In this document: one piece after another, positions 37,662 through 46,242 of the stretch | Numbering within the stretch: position 1 is the stretch's first letter | Layout: the number at the start of each line of letters is the position of its first letter | Assembly (NCBI RefSeq): GCF_947492365.1 | Contig: NZ_CANLMB010000002.1 | Coordinates: forward strand, 310,001 to 374,000 | Reading direction: 5' to 3' | DNA from: an uncultured Erythrobacter sp. | GTDB taxonomy: Bacteria > Pseudomonadota > Alphaproteobacteria > Sphingomonadales > Sphingomonadaceae | Length of the DNA stretch: 64,000 nucleotides | Translations under genes and position numbers: made by a program | The notes under the pieces: generated by a model | Database searches by the model: none | What the model saw: only the letters and a program-made list of their open reading frames with translations | Told to the model about the DNA's origin: nothing

Positions 37662-38647
37662 GCGCAACCCAAGGCGAAGCCGCAGACGGCGCGTTCAAAG
37701 TGAACTCACTGTCGGGGTTGGAGCGGGCTGATGCGGGCAGCGGCAGGCTGGTCTGGGATTGGCCGCGTTCAATCTGGAACATGAGTTTTATTGTTGCCGC
37801 GATAGTCCTCGGACCATTATTCTTCTCATGGAGCGGAGTTGCAGTCTTCCTTGTTCTCTCTGGCTTTACACTATGTGTTGGCCATTCTGTCGGGTTTCAC
37901 CGCCGCCTGATCCACCGCACTTTTGACTGCCCCAAATGGCTCGAACGGATAATGGTCTATGTCGGGGTTTTGGTTGGCATGGGAGGACCGCTCTGGACGG
38001 TCGGCCTTCACGATATCCGCGACTGGGCGCAGAGGCAGGAAAATTGCCACTGGTTCCTCAGACACGCCAAACCTGCGCTGGCTGACGGATTCTATTATCT
38101 CAACTTCAGGCTGATCTTTGACAAGCCGCCCCAGTTCGATGCTGGACCAGGCGTCTCCGATGATCCCTTCTACATATTTTTGCAGCGCACCTGGATGCTC
38201 CATCAAATACCTGTCGCCTTGATACTGTTCTGGATCGGCGGTTGGTCGTGGGTGGTCTGGGGTGTCGTTGTAAGGGTCGCAGTGTGCTTTACCATGCACT
38301 GGTACATTGCCCATGTCGCGCACCGCAGAGGGCATCAGGACTGGTTCGTCGAAGACGCTGCTGTGCAAGGCTATAATATCGGCTGGCTTGCGATCCCGAC
38401 GATGGGCGAAAGCTGGCATTGCAACCATCACGCCTTTCCGGCCTCGGCGCGCCATGGACTATATCCGGGCCAAATTGACTGGGGTTATGATTTCATCAGG
38501 CTGCTAGCCTTGTTGGGACTGGCCAAGAATATCCAGCTCCCCGCAAACCTTCCTGCAAGGCCGTCCATTACGCCTCTGACTGTACGTGCATTGAGCATCG
38601 CTGCGCCTGAACAGGCGGAGTACTCACGAAATCGGAATTCAGACTGA
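37658..38647 (+). CDS. Fatty acid desaturase with an atypical second His box
   Basis: This membrane diiron desaturase has 329 residues. Hydrophobic pairs lie at about 42-75, 98-115, 190-215 and 285-305. Histidine motifs include GHSVGFHRRLIH (H76, H81, H86), LHDIRDWAQRQENCH (H118, H131) and WHCNHHAFP. The usual HRxHH second box is replaced by the HDIRDW version, seen in a subgroup of alphaproteobacterial desaturases. The ArsR regulator is translationally coupled upstream, so desaturation may be switched by that repressor. The substrate double bond position is unknown. Confidence 0.88.
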   Translation: MSATQGEAADGAFKVNSLSGLERADAGSGRLVWDWPRSIWNMSFIVAAIVLGPLFFSWSGVAVFLVLSGFTLCVGHSVGFHRRLIHRTFDCPKWLERIMVYVGVLVGMGGPLWTVGLHDIRDWAQRQENCHWFLRHAKPALADGFYYLNFRLIFDKPPQFDAGPGVSDDPFYIFLQRTWMLHQIPVALILFWIGGWSWVVWGVVVRVAVCFTMHWYIAHVAHRRGHQDWFVEDAAVQGYNIGWLAIPTMGESWHCNHHAFPASARHGLYPGQIDWGYDFIRLLALLGLAKNIQLPANLPARPSITPLTVRALSIAAPEQAEYSRNRNSD

Positions 38648-38653
38648 CGGTAT

Positions 38654-38669
38654 GGCTGCTTAAGCAGCC
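38654..38669. terminator. Short hairpin between convergent desaturase and PilZ genes
   Basis: GGCTGC TTAA GCAGCC is a perfect 16-base palindrome overlapping the PilZ stop codon. It could terminate in both directions, but no T-run follows on either strand. A very similar sequence occurs at 47744-47757. Confidence 0.45.
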
Positions 38670-39304
38670 CGCGCCTTTGCCAGCAATTGTGAGAAGCCGC
38701 GTGAGCGGGTCTGGTCGAACGGTTGCAGATGCAGCGCGCAGGCGGCGAGTTCTTCGGTTGTGACCGGTTGCTGGAAGCGCAATCCGTGGCGCTTGCCTTC
38801 GACCCAGCGCACTTGGCCCAGCTGTGGGGGCAGGCCTTCAAGGTCGAATGTCACCAGCTTGCCTTCGGGCAATTCGACCGAGGAGGTGAACTTCGCGCCT
38901 TCGCAGGACAGGTCGAGCAGCCGGGCATCATAGACATCGCGCCCTTCGCCAAGCCGCACAGGAGCCGACATCTGCAAGCGCAATGGTCGGCTTTCAAATT
39001 GAGAATTTTCGCGCAGGAATTCGTCGAGTGTCACTTCGGCGCCAAAGCGGAAACCCGCCTGCCGCTTTCCGGTCCATACGCGCTCGATCGGATAGGTCAG
39101 TTCGTTGGCGAGCTGCAGCAATGTGCGCGGTTCGGGCGGGACATCGTGCATGAAGCCCAGCCCTACACCCAATTCGGACACATCGCGGATCAGGCACAGA
39201 TATTCGCCGCTCTGACACACCAGCTTTGCCCGGCGCAGCATCAATGATGCGCGATGCGCTTGCCGTGGATCATTGCGGATTGCGGTGTCACCACCCTCGG
39301 TCAT
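38660..39304 (-). CDS. PilZ domain protein
   Basis: The 214-residue protein has an N-terminal PilZ-like domain and a C-terminal second one. Candidate c-di-GMP contact residues are RASLMLRRAKLVCQ near 19-32 with a downstream DVSELGVG strand; the C-terminal part has VRLGEGRDVYDARLLDLSCEGAKF. It may bind c-di-GMP or be a structural PilZ. No partner gene is adjacent. Length and pattern are typical of Sphingomonadales PilZ pairs. Confidence 0.75.
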   Translation of the reverse strand: MTEGGDTAIRNDPRQAHRASLMLRRAKLVCQSGEYLCLIRDVSELGVGLGFMHDVPPEPRTLLQLANELTYPIERVWTGKRQAGFRFGAEVTLDEFLRENSQFESRPLRLQMSAPVRLGEGRDVYDARLLDLSCEGAKFTSSVELPEGKLVTFDLEGLPPQLGQVRWVEGKRHGLRFQQPVTTEELAACALHLQPFDQTRSRGFSQLLAKARAA

Positions 39305-39438
39305 TGCCCAGCACCTCGAAAAGGAACCCTACGCGATTCCTAATCAAAGCTAGCCGAGCATACCTAACAAATCGCTAAGATCCGCCGCTTTCGGCGCAAG
39401 CCTGCCACGATGCAGCGCGCATCTGGCGATCTGCGCGA

Positions 39439-40161
39439 TCAATACATATGCTGGCCGCCATTGATGCTCATGGTCGATCCGGTCATGAAGGCACCGTTGT
39501 TGGAGGTAAAGAAGGCGACGCCGCGCGCGATTTCCTCGGCCTGACCCAGACGCCCGACGGGGATGCCTGCGACGATCTTTTCCAGCACATTCTCAGGCAC
39601 GGCAGCGACCATATCGGTGTCGATATAGCCCGGAGCAATGGCGTTGACGGTTACGCCGAACTTCGCGCCTTCCTGCGCCAGTGCCTTGGTAAAGCCGTGA
39701 ATGCCGGACTTGGCGGCGGCGTAATTGACCTGGCCATATTGTCCCGCCTGACCATTGATCGATCCGATATTGACGATCCGGCCCCACTTGCGCTCACGCA
39801 TGCCGGGGAAGGTTGCCTTGGCCATGTTGAAGCACCCGCCCAGATTGACGCGCATGACATCATGCCAGTCATCATAGCTCATCTTGTGGAGCGTGCCGTC
39901 GCGGGTAATCCCGGCATTGTTGATGACGATATCAACCTCGCCATATTCCTCGGCCACTTTGGCGCAGCCTTCAAGGCAGGCCTCGTGATCGCCGACATCC
40001 CATTTGTGCGCGGGAATGCCGGTTCCCTCGGTAAAGGCGCGCGCGGCATCGTCATTGCCGCCATAATTGGCGATGACCGTGTGGCCCTGCCGTTTGAGGC
40101 GTTGGCAGATAGCCTCTCCGATCCCGCGGGTTCCTCCGGTGACAATGGCGACTCGACTCAT
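39439..40161 (-). CDS. phaB: Acetoacetyl-CoA reductase
   Basis: PhaB reduces acetoacetyl-CoA to 3-hydroxybutyryl-CoA with NADPH for polyhydroxybutyrate. The 240-residue short-chain dehydrogenase has GGTRGIG near the N-terminus, NNAG, the catalytic Ser-Tyr-Lys in SINGQ...YAAAKSG and the HKWDVGDHEACLEG segment typical of PhaB. ATG 40161 has a CAGGAG site; the frame extends to 40236 without one. No phaA or phaC is in the window. Confidence 0.92.
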   Translation of the reverse strand: MSRVAIVTGGTRGIGEAICQRLKRQGHTVIANYGGNDDAARAFTEGTGIPAHKWDVGDHEACLEGCAKVAEEYGEVDIVINNAGITRDGTLHKMSYDDWHDVMRVNLGGCFNMAKATFPGMRERKWGRIVNIGSINGQAGQYGQVNYAAAKSGIHGFTKALAQEGAKFGVTVNAIAPGYIDTDMVAAVPENVLEKIVAGIPVGRLGQAEEIARGVAFFTSNNGAFMTGSTMSINGGQHMY

Positions 40162-40199
40162 AGGTTTGGCTCCTGTTGCAATGCCCATCAACCCTAGCT

Positions 40200-40214
40200 G
40201 TGACGTAGCGTCAC
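40200..40214. promoter_or_regulatory. Inverted repeat upstream of phaB
   Basis: GTGACG TAG CGTCAC is a perfect 6-bp inverted repeat with a 3-base spacer, about 40 bases upstream of the phaB ATG. It may be an operator; the PhaR-type TGC-rich consensus is not present. Confidence 0.4.
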
Positions 40215-40237
40215 GCAACAAAAAGGCGTCAGGCAAT

Positions 40238-40261
40238 AAAAAAGGCCCGCCTAAGCGAGCC
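40238..40261 (-). terminator. Intrinsic terminator of the leftward gene at 40293
   Basis: Read on the minus strand: GGCTCGC, loop, GCGGGCC (7-bp stem with one G-T pair), then TTTTTT. It lies 30 bases after the stop of the 261-residue protein. Confidence 0.85.
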
Positions 40262-40292
40262 TTGGTTCAATTCAAGCGGAGGCTGTGCAAGA

Positions 40293-41078
40293 TCAGAAGC
40301 GCAGCTGCGTTCCGACATAGACGGCCTGACTGTCCTGAACCGCATTGGTCAGCGGGTCGAGGCGGTCGCGCTCTTGCGAATAGCGAACACCGGCAGTGAC
40401 ATCGAGATTGGGCGAGAGGCGGAAGCTGCCGCCAACATCGACCACATCCTCGGACGCGTCGAGCGTGTTGACTGAACGGCCGGCGATTGCGTTATCCGAA
40501 AGCTCGATCCGCGGCTGGAGGCGGCTGGGCTTGTCTTCGCGGCTCGGGCGCGCAGGCTCAAACTCGGCAAGGTCGGGCATCGAGAGGTTGCGGACATTGT
40601 CAGGCAGGCGGACCGTGCCCGAAACCGGAGCAGCGGATGCCGCAGTCTGGGTGCGGGCAAAGCTCTGATAACCGCGCGCAGTGCCGAGGTTAAAGCGGCT
40701 TGCCTGAATGCCGCGAATGCCTGTGCCATTGCCCGGCACTGCGTCCGCTGCCGCGCGAACCGAGATCGCCTGCGCAGTGGAATCGTCAACGCGGACCGCG
40801 ACGGTCACGGTGCGATCGGAGCGTGAGATGCTGGTGCCGGTCGGGGTAAAGCGGATGCCGTGCTGGCGCGCTTTCTCTTCGACGCGCGCGGCCAGATCAG
40901 GATCAACCGATGCGGGAGTGAACAGGTCAAAACCCGGACCTTCGGCGCTATCGCCGCCCGATCCGATGCCGACCACTGCCAGACCTGCTGTCGGCAGCCC
41001 CAGCATAACAGCAGCAGCCACGCCAAGCAGCGGCAGTTTGAACTGCGTTCCTGCTGTCATGGTCTGTGCGTCTGCCAT
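40293..41078 (-). CDS. Exported protein of unknown function
   Basis: The 261-residue product has an N-terminal hydrophobic segment (about 15-35, signal or anchor), a middle region of about 70 residues (RVEEKARQHGIRFTPTG) and a C-terminal third with alternating strands and a final Phe (YVGTQLRF), as in outer-membrane beta-barrel proteins or barrel-associated proteins. I do not recognise a family. It reads leftward with its own terminator and a repeat-rich upstream region. Confidence 0.7.
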   Translation of the reverse strand: MADAQTMTAGTQFKLPLLGVAAAVMLGLPTAGLAVVGIGSGGDSAEGPGFDLFTPASVDPDLAARVEEKARQHGIRFTPTGTSISRSDRTVTVAVRVDDSTAQAISVRAAADAVPGNGTGIRGIQASRFNLGTARGYQSFARTQTAASAAPVSGTVRLPDNVRNLSMPDLAEFEPARPSREDKPSRLQPRIELSDNAIAGRSVNTLDASEDVVDVGGSFRLSPNLDVTAGVRYSQERDRLDPLTNAVQDSQAVYVGTQLRF

Positions 41079-41107
41079 TGCGTCCCTTCAAATCCCCACT
41101 TTGTGTT

Positions 41108-41141
41108 CCGGATCAAGCCCCGGATTAAGCCCGGATCAAGC
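41108..41141. repeat. Three tandem copies of an 11-base repeat upstream of the exported protein
   Basis: CCGGATCAAGC (41108-41118), CCGGATTAAGC (41120-41130) and CCGGATCAAGC (41131-41141) stand in tandem, 30-63 bases upstream of the leftward gene. Spacing of 12 and 11 bases approximates one helical turn, so a regulator could bind co-operatively on one face. Confidence 0.6.
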
Positions 41142-41465
41142 ATAGTGATCCTGAACCATAGCTGAGTCTGCTTCGGTCTGTGTATGCCACCATCGCAGAA
41201 TCGGCTCGATAACAAACAAACGATAGGTCCGAAGCGGCACAATGCGCAATATTTTCCACAAGTCCAAAGCCGCTTCACGACTCACCTGTTGCGTCCAGCA
41301 CACATAGCAGATTGAATAGTGCGGGGCGATTAAGCGCTCATACAGGGGAAGCCCTGATAGGCTTGCGCGCAGAAATTAGCCGTGGCTGGCGCGGTCAACA
41401 TGCTTGCCGCGAGAGGCAGGGCCGGTATAGAGCCATCTGGATATTGAACGAGGAACATTTCCGCA
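41142..41465. other. Gene-free stretch between divergent genes
   Basis: There is no credible ORF, tRNA or hairpin. It lies between the leftward exported-protein gene and the rightward DUF3576 gene, so it should contain promoters for both. None is clear enough to mark. Confidence 0.4.
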
Positions 41466-41930
41466 GTGACACGCGCAAACACCGCATTTTCGAAAACGCT
41501 TTCCCTCTCTGGCCGCATTGCCGCTCCGCTGGCTGCACTCGGTCTGCTTGCCGCATGCGGCGGAAACGAGCGCCCGACAACTGAGCTTGCAGCCTCGCAG
41601 GTCAACACGATCGGGGTCAACGCTTACCTATGGCGCGGTGCGCTTGAAACACTCAGCTTTGCGCCTCTCGCGTCGGCTGACAGCGCAGGCGGCGTGATCG
41701 TGACTGACTGGTACGCCAATCCCAACAACCCCAATGAGCGGGTCAAGGTGACGGTGACGATCCTCGATCAGGATCTTCGCGCCGATGCTTTGCGGGTTTC
41801 GGCCAGCCGTCAGGTTGCGCAGGGCGGAGGCTGGGTCGATGCGCCGGTTCAGGCCGCGACCGTGCAGAAGCTCGAAGACATTATTCTCACCAAGGCGCGC
41901 GATCTGCGGCGCAAGGCCGTCGCTTCGTAA
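41466..41930 (+). CDS. DUF3576 lipoprotein
   Basis: The 154-residue protein has a signal peptide with lipobox LLAACG (Cys about 32) and the DUF3576 core VNAYLWRGALETLSFAPL and TDWYANPNNPNERVKVTVTIL. This domain is restricted to alphaproteobacteria, and the function is unknown; neighbourhood (leuS, lptE, holA) is conserved in the order. GTG start at 41466 with GAGGAAC upstream. Confidence 0.9.
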   Translation: MTRANTAFSKTLSLSGRIAAPLAALGLLAACGGNERPTTELAASQVNTIGVNAYLWRGALETLSFAPLASADSAGGVIVTDWYANPNNPNERVKVTVTILDQDLRADALRVSASRQVAQGGGWVDAPVQAATVQKLEDIILTKARDLRRKAVAS

Positions 41931-41954
41931 GCCAATTCGCGATAGCGAGTTTTC

Positions 41955-44510
41955 ATGACCGACACCCGATTCGATCCGTCGCAAGCTGACGGGCGCTGGC
42001 AGCGCGCGTGGGACGAGGCTGGTACTTTTACCGCCGATTCTGACAGCGAAAAGCCCAAGAGCTACATCCTTGAGATGTTCCCCTATCCATCGGGGCGCAT
42101 CCATATGGGGCATGTGCGCAATTACACGATGGGCGACGTCCTCGCGCGCTACAAGAAGATGCAAGGCTTCGAAGTGCTCCACCCGATGGGCTGGGACGCG
42201 TTCGGGATGCCTGCTGAAAACGCCGCGATGGAGAAAAAGGTCCATCCCGGCAGCTGGACCCGCTCGAATATCGAGGCGATGAAGGCGCAGCTCAAACGGA
42301 TCGGCTTCGCGCTCGACTGGACCCGCGAGTTTGCCACCTGCGACCCTGAATATTACGGCCACGAACAGGCGCTGTTCCTCGACATGTACGAGGCGGGGCT
42401 GGTTTATCGCCGATCATCCGAGGTGAACTGGGACCCGGTCGATATGACCGTGCTCGCCAATGAGCAGGTGATCGACGGCAAGGGCTGGCGCTCGGGCGCG
42501 GAGGTCGAAAAGCGCAAGCTCGACCAGTGGTTCCTCAAGATCACCGACTTTGCCGAAGACCTGCTCGATGGGCTGGGTGACCTGAAAGACTGGCCCGACA
42601 AGGTCCGTCTGATGCAGGAAAACTGGATCGGCAAGTCGCAGGGGCTGGAATTCTCGTTTGAACTTTCGAGCGGCGAGAAGCTGCCGGTCTACACTACGCG
42701 GCCTGACACGATCTTCGGCGCGAGCTTTGTCGCCGTCGCCGCTGACCATCCGGTCGCGCAGGCGCTGGCGGGTGATCCGGCGGTCCGAAGCTTCATCGAG
42801 GAATGCAAGCGCGGCGCGACCACCGCCGCGGCGCTGGAAACGGCGGAGAAGCTGGGCTTCCGCACCGAGATCACGGCCAAGCATCCCTTCACTGGCGCGC
42901 CCATGCCGGTCTTCATCGCGAACTTCGTGCTGATGGATTACGGCACCGGCGCGGTCATGGGCGTTCCGGGCCACGACCAGCGCGATTTCGAGTTCGCGAC
43001 CAAATACGAGCTGCCGATCCTGCGCGTCATTGCGAGCGATCCGGCGCAGGCCGATGCTCCGATGGGCGACGAGGCCGAGCCGGGCGACGGCGTGTGCGTC
43101 AACTCGGACTTCCTCGATGGCAAATCGGTCGAAGATGCCAAAGCCGACGTTATCAACCGCGCGGAAAGTGGCGGATGGGGCGAAGGCACCACCGTTTGGC
43201 GGCTGCGTGACTGGGGCATTTCTCGGCAGCGCTATTGGGGTACTCCGATCCCCTTCATCCACTGCGCGAAATGCGACATCGTGCCGGTTCCCAAGGACCA
43301 GCTTCCGGTCACTCTGCCCGATGACGTCGATTTCGACACGCCCGGCAACCCGCTTGAGCGCCACCCCTCGTGGAAGCACACCACCTGCCCCAAATGCGGC
43401 GGAGACGCTGTGCGCGAGACCGACACGCTCGACACCTTCACCAATTCCAGCTGGTACTTCCTGCGCTTTGCCAGCCAGCCCGAGGGCGCGCCCTTCGATC
43501 CCGAAGAGATCGCCAAATGGATGCCGGTGCAGCACTATATTGGCGGGATCGAGCATGCGATCCTGCACCTGCTCTACGCCCGGTTCTGGACCCGCGCGCT
43601 GGCCCATATCGGCAAGTTCGATGTGAAGGAGCCGTTCGCGGCGCTCTTTACGCAGGGCATGGTGACGCATGAGACTTATTCGGTGATGGATGGTGCGGAA
43701 GAAGGTGTCCAAGACGCTAACCGGTTACGATTCGTGAGTCCGGCAGAGGTCGAAAACCGCGACGGTAAAATGTTTGAGGCCGAGACAGGTCGGCCCATCA
43801 TATCAGGCCGTGTCGTCAAGATGTCGAAGTCGAAGAAAAACGTCGTCGACCCCGACAATATCATCGAGAAATACGGCGCAGATGCGGTGCGCTGGTTCAT
43901 GCTGTCCGACAGCCCGCCCGAGCGCGACCTTCCATGGTCCGAAGCCGGAATCGAAGGCTGCTGGCGCTTTGTCCAGCGCCTGTGGCGTCTGTTTTCAGAA
44001 CGCGGTTTCGGCGGCGCCGGTGCCGATTCGTTCGAGGACGAGGCGCTTGACCGCAAGGTTCACCAGACCGTCGCAGCCGTGTCCGCCGATATCGAGGCGC
44101 TTGCCTTTAACAAGGCGGTTGCGCGGATTTACGAGCTGACCGCAGCGATCGAGAAGGCGAAGTATTCGTCCAGCCGCACCAATGCGCTGGCCGAGCTGAT
44201 GCTGCTGATTTCTCCGATGATGCCGCATCTGGCAGAGGAAGCGCGCAGCCAGTTCCATCTGGGAACCGGACTGGTCGCCGAAGACGCTTGGCCCAAAGTC
44301 GACGAAGCCATGCTGGTCGAGAAGGAAGTGACCATCGCCGTCCAACATATGGGCAAGCTGCGCGACACGCTCACCGCACCAAAAGGCGCTTCGAAGGAAG
44401 ATCTCGAAGCGCTTGCGCTTGCCTCCGAGAAGGTTCAGCGTTCGCTTGACGGGGCTGAAGTGAGGAAGGTGATCGTCGTGCCCGACCGGCTGGTGAATAT
44501 CGTAACGTGA
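41955..44510 (+). CDS. leuS: Leucyl-tRNA synthetase
   Basis: This class I synthetase charges tRNA-Leu. The 851-residue product has the HIGH-type motif [13 protein letters not shown] (about 46-57), the editing domain insertion with [13 protein letters not shown], the zinc-like domain CPKCGGD and the KMSKSKKN loop near 622-629. The gene precedes lptE (overlap TGATG) and holA in one transcription unit, the usual alphaproteobacterial order. Confidence 0.97.
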   Translation: MTDTRFDPSQADGRWQRAWDEAGTFTADSDSEKPKSYILEMFPYPSGRIHMGHVRNYTMGDVLARYKKMQGFEVLHPMGWDAFGMPAENAAMEKKVHPGSWTRSNIEAMKAQLKRIGFALDWTREFATCDPEYYGHEQALFLDMYEAGLVYRRSSEVNWDPVDMTVLANEQVIDGKGWRSGAEVEKRKLDQWFLKITDFAEDLLDGLGDLKDWPDKVRLMQENWIGKSQGLEFSFELSSGEKLPVYTTRPDTIFGASFVAVAADHPVAQALAGDPAVRSFIEECKRGATTAAALETAEKLGFRTEITAKHPFTGAPMPVFIANFVLMDYGTGAVMGVPGHDQRDFEFATKYELPILRVIASDPAQADAPMGDEAEPGDGVCVNSDFLDGKSVEDAKADVINRAESGGWGEGTTVWRLRDWGISRQRYWGTPIPFIHCAKCDIVPVPKDQLPVTLPDDVDFDTPGNPLERHPSWKHTTCPKCGGDAVRETDTLDTFTNSSWYFLRFASQPEGAPFDPEEIAKWMPVQHYIGGIEHAILHLLYARFWTRALAHIGKFDVKEPFAALFTQGMVTHETYSVMDGAEEGVQDANRLRFVSPAEVENRDGKMFEAETGRPIISGRVVKMSKSKKNVVDPDNIIEKYGADAVRWFMLSDSPPERDLPWSEAGIEGCWRFVQRLWRLFSERGFGGAGADSFEDEALDRKVHQTVAAVSADIEALAFNKAVARIYELTAAIEKAKYSSSRTNALAELMLLISPMMPHLAEEARSQFHLGTGLVAEDAWPKVDEAMLVEKEVTIAVQHMGKLRDTLTAPKGASKEDLEALALASEKVQRSLDGAEVRKVIVVPDRLVNIVT

Positions 44511-45055
44511 TGAGGAGGCCTGCCTTCTTGCTGGCGCTGGCCATGGCTGCTCCCCTGTCAGGGTGCGGGTTGCAGCCGATGTATGGCGGCGGCGCTTCCT
44601 CGGGCGTGGCTCAGGGTCTTGCGGTGGTTGATGTGCCTGCAATCCCCGGACGCGATGGCTGGTTGGTGCGCAAGGCTTTGCGCGACCGGCTTGGAGTCGC
44701 CAATTCGGGGCGAGGCGAGACAACTCCGCAATACAGGCTCGATGTGCGGCTCGACGATTCGCTCGAAGCTTTGGGCGTGCTTAACGATGACACGATCAGC
44801 CGCGAACGCCGCATCCTACGCGCGCGCTATCAGCTCATTGACCTTGCGACTGGCGAGATCCTGCTTGACGCGACCGCCGGATCGGATGCTGGGATCGACG
44901 TGGTTTCCAGCGAATATGCCACAATTGCCGCTGAACAAACCGCGCTGGAGAACCTCGCGCGCGATGTCGCAGGGCGGATGACGACGCGGATTGCGCTCAC
45001 TCTTCGTGAAAGAGAGCGTTCCAATGAGCGCGCCAGTGAGTCTGGGGCCCAGTGA
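44510..45055 (+). CDS. lptE: LPS-assembly lipoprotein LptE
   Basis: LptE forms a plug complex with LptD for lipopolysaccharide insertion in the outer membrane. The 181-residue product has a signal peptide ending in LSGCGLQPMYGG (lipobox Cys near 18), the hallmark N-terminus of LptE, and a C-terminal helix. GTG 44507 is a second candidate start. Both ends overlap neighbouring genes. Confidence 0.9.
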   Translation: MRRPAFLLALAMAAPLSGCGLQPMYGGGASSGVAQGLAVVDVPAIPGRDGWLVRKALRDRLGVANSGRGETTPQYRLDVRLDDSLEALGVLNDDTISRERRILRARYQLIDLATGEILLDATAGSDAGIDVVSSEYATIAAEQTALENLARDVAGRMTTRIALTLRERERSNERASESGAQ

Positions 45056-46116
45056 AGGCCAAGCACACCGAATTCGCGCGCGGCATTCCCAAGTCCGCAA
45101 GCCAAGCCTCTATTTTCTTCTTTTGCGGTCCTGACGAAGCGGGGGCATCGGCTGCGGCTGAGAAAATCGTCAAAGCGCTGCCCGATGCGGGCGAGCGGCT
45201 CGACATTTCCGGCGGCGATCTGAAGCGCGACCCCGCCATGCTGGGCGATGAAGCGCGCTCGGGATCATTGTTTGGCGACACGCGGCATCTTTGGGTGCGC
45301 GCCAATGGCGATGAAGCGCATGATGCGGTCAAGGCGCTGATCGAGACTTCGGATGCGGGTGCGGGAGATGCCGCTCCGGTCCTGATCGTCGCCACCTCGG
45401 CGACCGACAAATCGCGCACCGCGAAATTGCTCGAAAAGCGCAAGGATGCGCTGGTGGCGATGTTCTATCCGCCCGATCTGATGAGCGTTGCCGCCTCGGT
45501 CCGCGCAATGGGCGATGCGGCGGGTCTGCGGCTGGGCGGTGATCTGGCCGAAAGGATCGCGCGCGCGGCAGGCCTCGATGTGCGGCTCGCGCAGTCAGAG
45601 GTCGACAAGCTCGCGCTCTATATGGACGCCTCGGCGCAGGCTCCCAAAACCGCCTCGCCCGAAGATTACGGCGAAATCGGCGCGGCGACCGAAGAGGACG
45701 GGTTCGGGCCAGTGGTGAACGCGGTTCTGGGCGGCGATCTGGGGAAGCTTTCGGGCGAGATCAAGCGGATCAAGGAGTTGGGCCTCAACCCTGTCGGGCT
45801 GTTGCTTGCGCTTGAGAGGCGTACCGCGCAGCTCGCCCTGATCAGCGCAAAGCTTGGCCCGCGCGGCTCGATTGAAAATCTCGGACGCGGGGAAAAGGCG
45901 CAGCTGGGAATTTTCTGGAAGGAAGAGCGCGATATTCGCGCGCAGCTTTCGATCTGGCAGCGCCCCGCTGCACGCGGCGGCAAGGAAAGCCGCCTCGACC
46001 GGCTGATTCCGCGTCTGATCGGACTGCACCAAAGCCTGCTCGCCAACAGTCAGGCGGCGGAACTGCTGCTAGCTCAAGACCTTGCGGAAATCGCAAGATA
46101 TGCCGCCAGACGGTAG
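45052..46116 (+). CDS. holA: DNA polymerase III delta subunit
   Basis: HolA is the subunit of the clamp loader that opens the beta clamp. The 354-residue product has the FFCGPDEAGASAAAEKIVK nucleotide-fold start, a long alpha/beta domain and the C-terminal helical domain. The start is GTG 45052, overlapping the lptE stop (GTGA). It is the third gene of the leuS operon. Confidence 0.93.
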   Translation: MKAKHTEFARGIPKSASQASIFFFCGPDEAGASAAAEKIVKALPDAGERLDISGGDLKRDPAMLGDEARSGSLFGDTRHLWVRANGDEAHDAVKALIETSDAGAGDAAPVLIVATSATDKSRTAKLLEKRKDALVAMFYPPDLMSVAASVRAMGDAAGLRLGGDLAERIARAAGLDVRLAQSEVDKLALYMDASAQAPKTASPEDYGEIGAATEEDGFGPVVNAVLGGDLGKLSGEIKRIKELGLNPVGLLLALERRTAQLALISAKLGPRGSIENLGRGEKAQLGIFWKEERDIRAQLSIWQRPAARGGKESRLDRLIPRLIGLHQSLLANSQAAELLLAQDLAEIARYAARR

Positions 46117-46242
46117 CGTTTTCGGACAGGCAGACAATTCGTTACATTTCGCATTCGCACAAATACCGTTTTCTGGTGTAGAGGGTAAACCTTCGATAAG
46201 GGAAAATGCTTAAGGGGTGCTCTGTAAGGGGGCGCAGCGCGC
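46117..46242. other. Upstream region of the sugar transferase
   Basis: No ORF. Three short TAAGGG motifs occur at 46196-46229; the last, AAGGGGG, precedes the sugar transferase ATG as ribosome site. Otherwise nothing to report. Confidence 0.35.

Noticed and set aside
42414..43712. Open frame of 432 codons antisense to leuS
   Set aside because: Shadow of leuS; no recognised domain.
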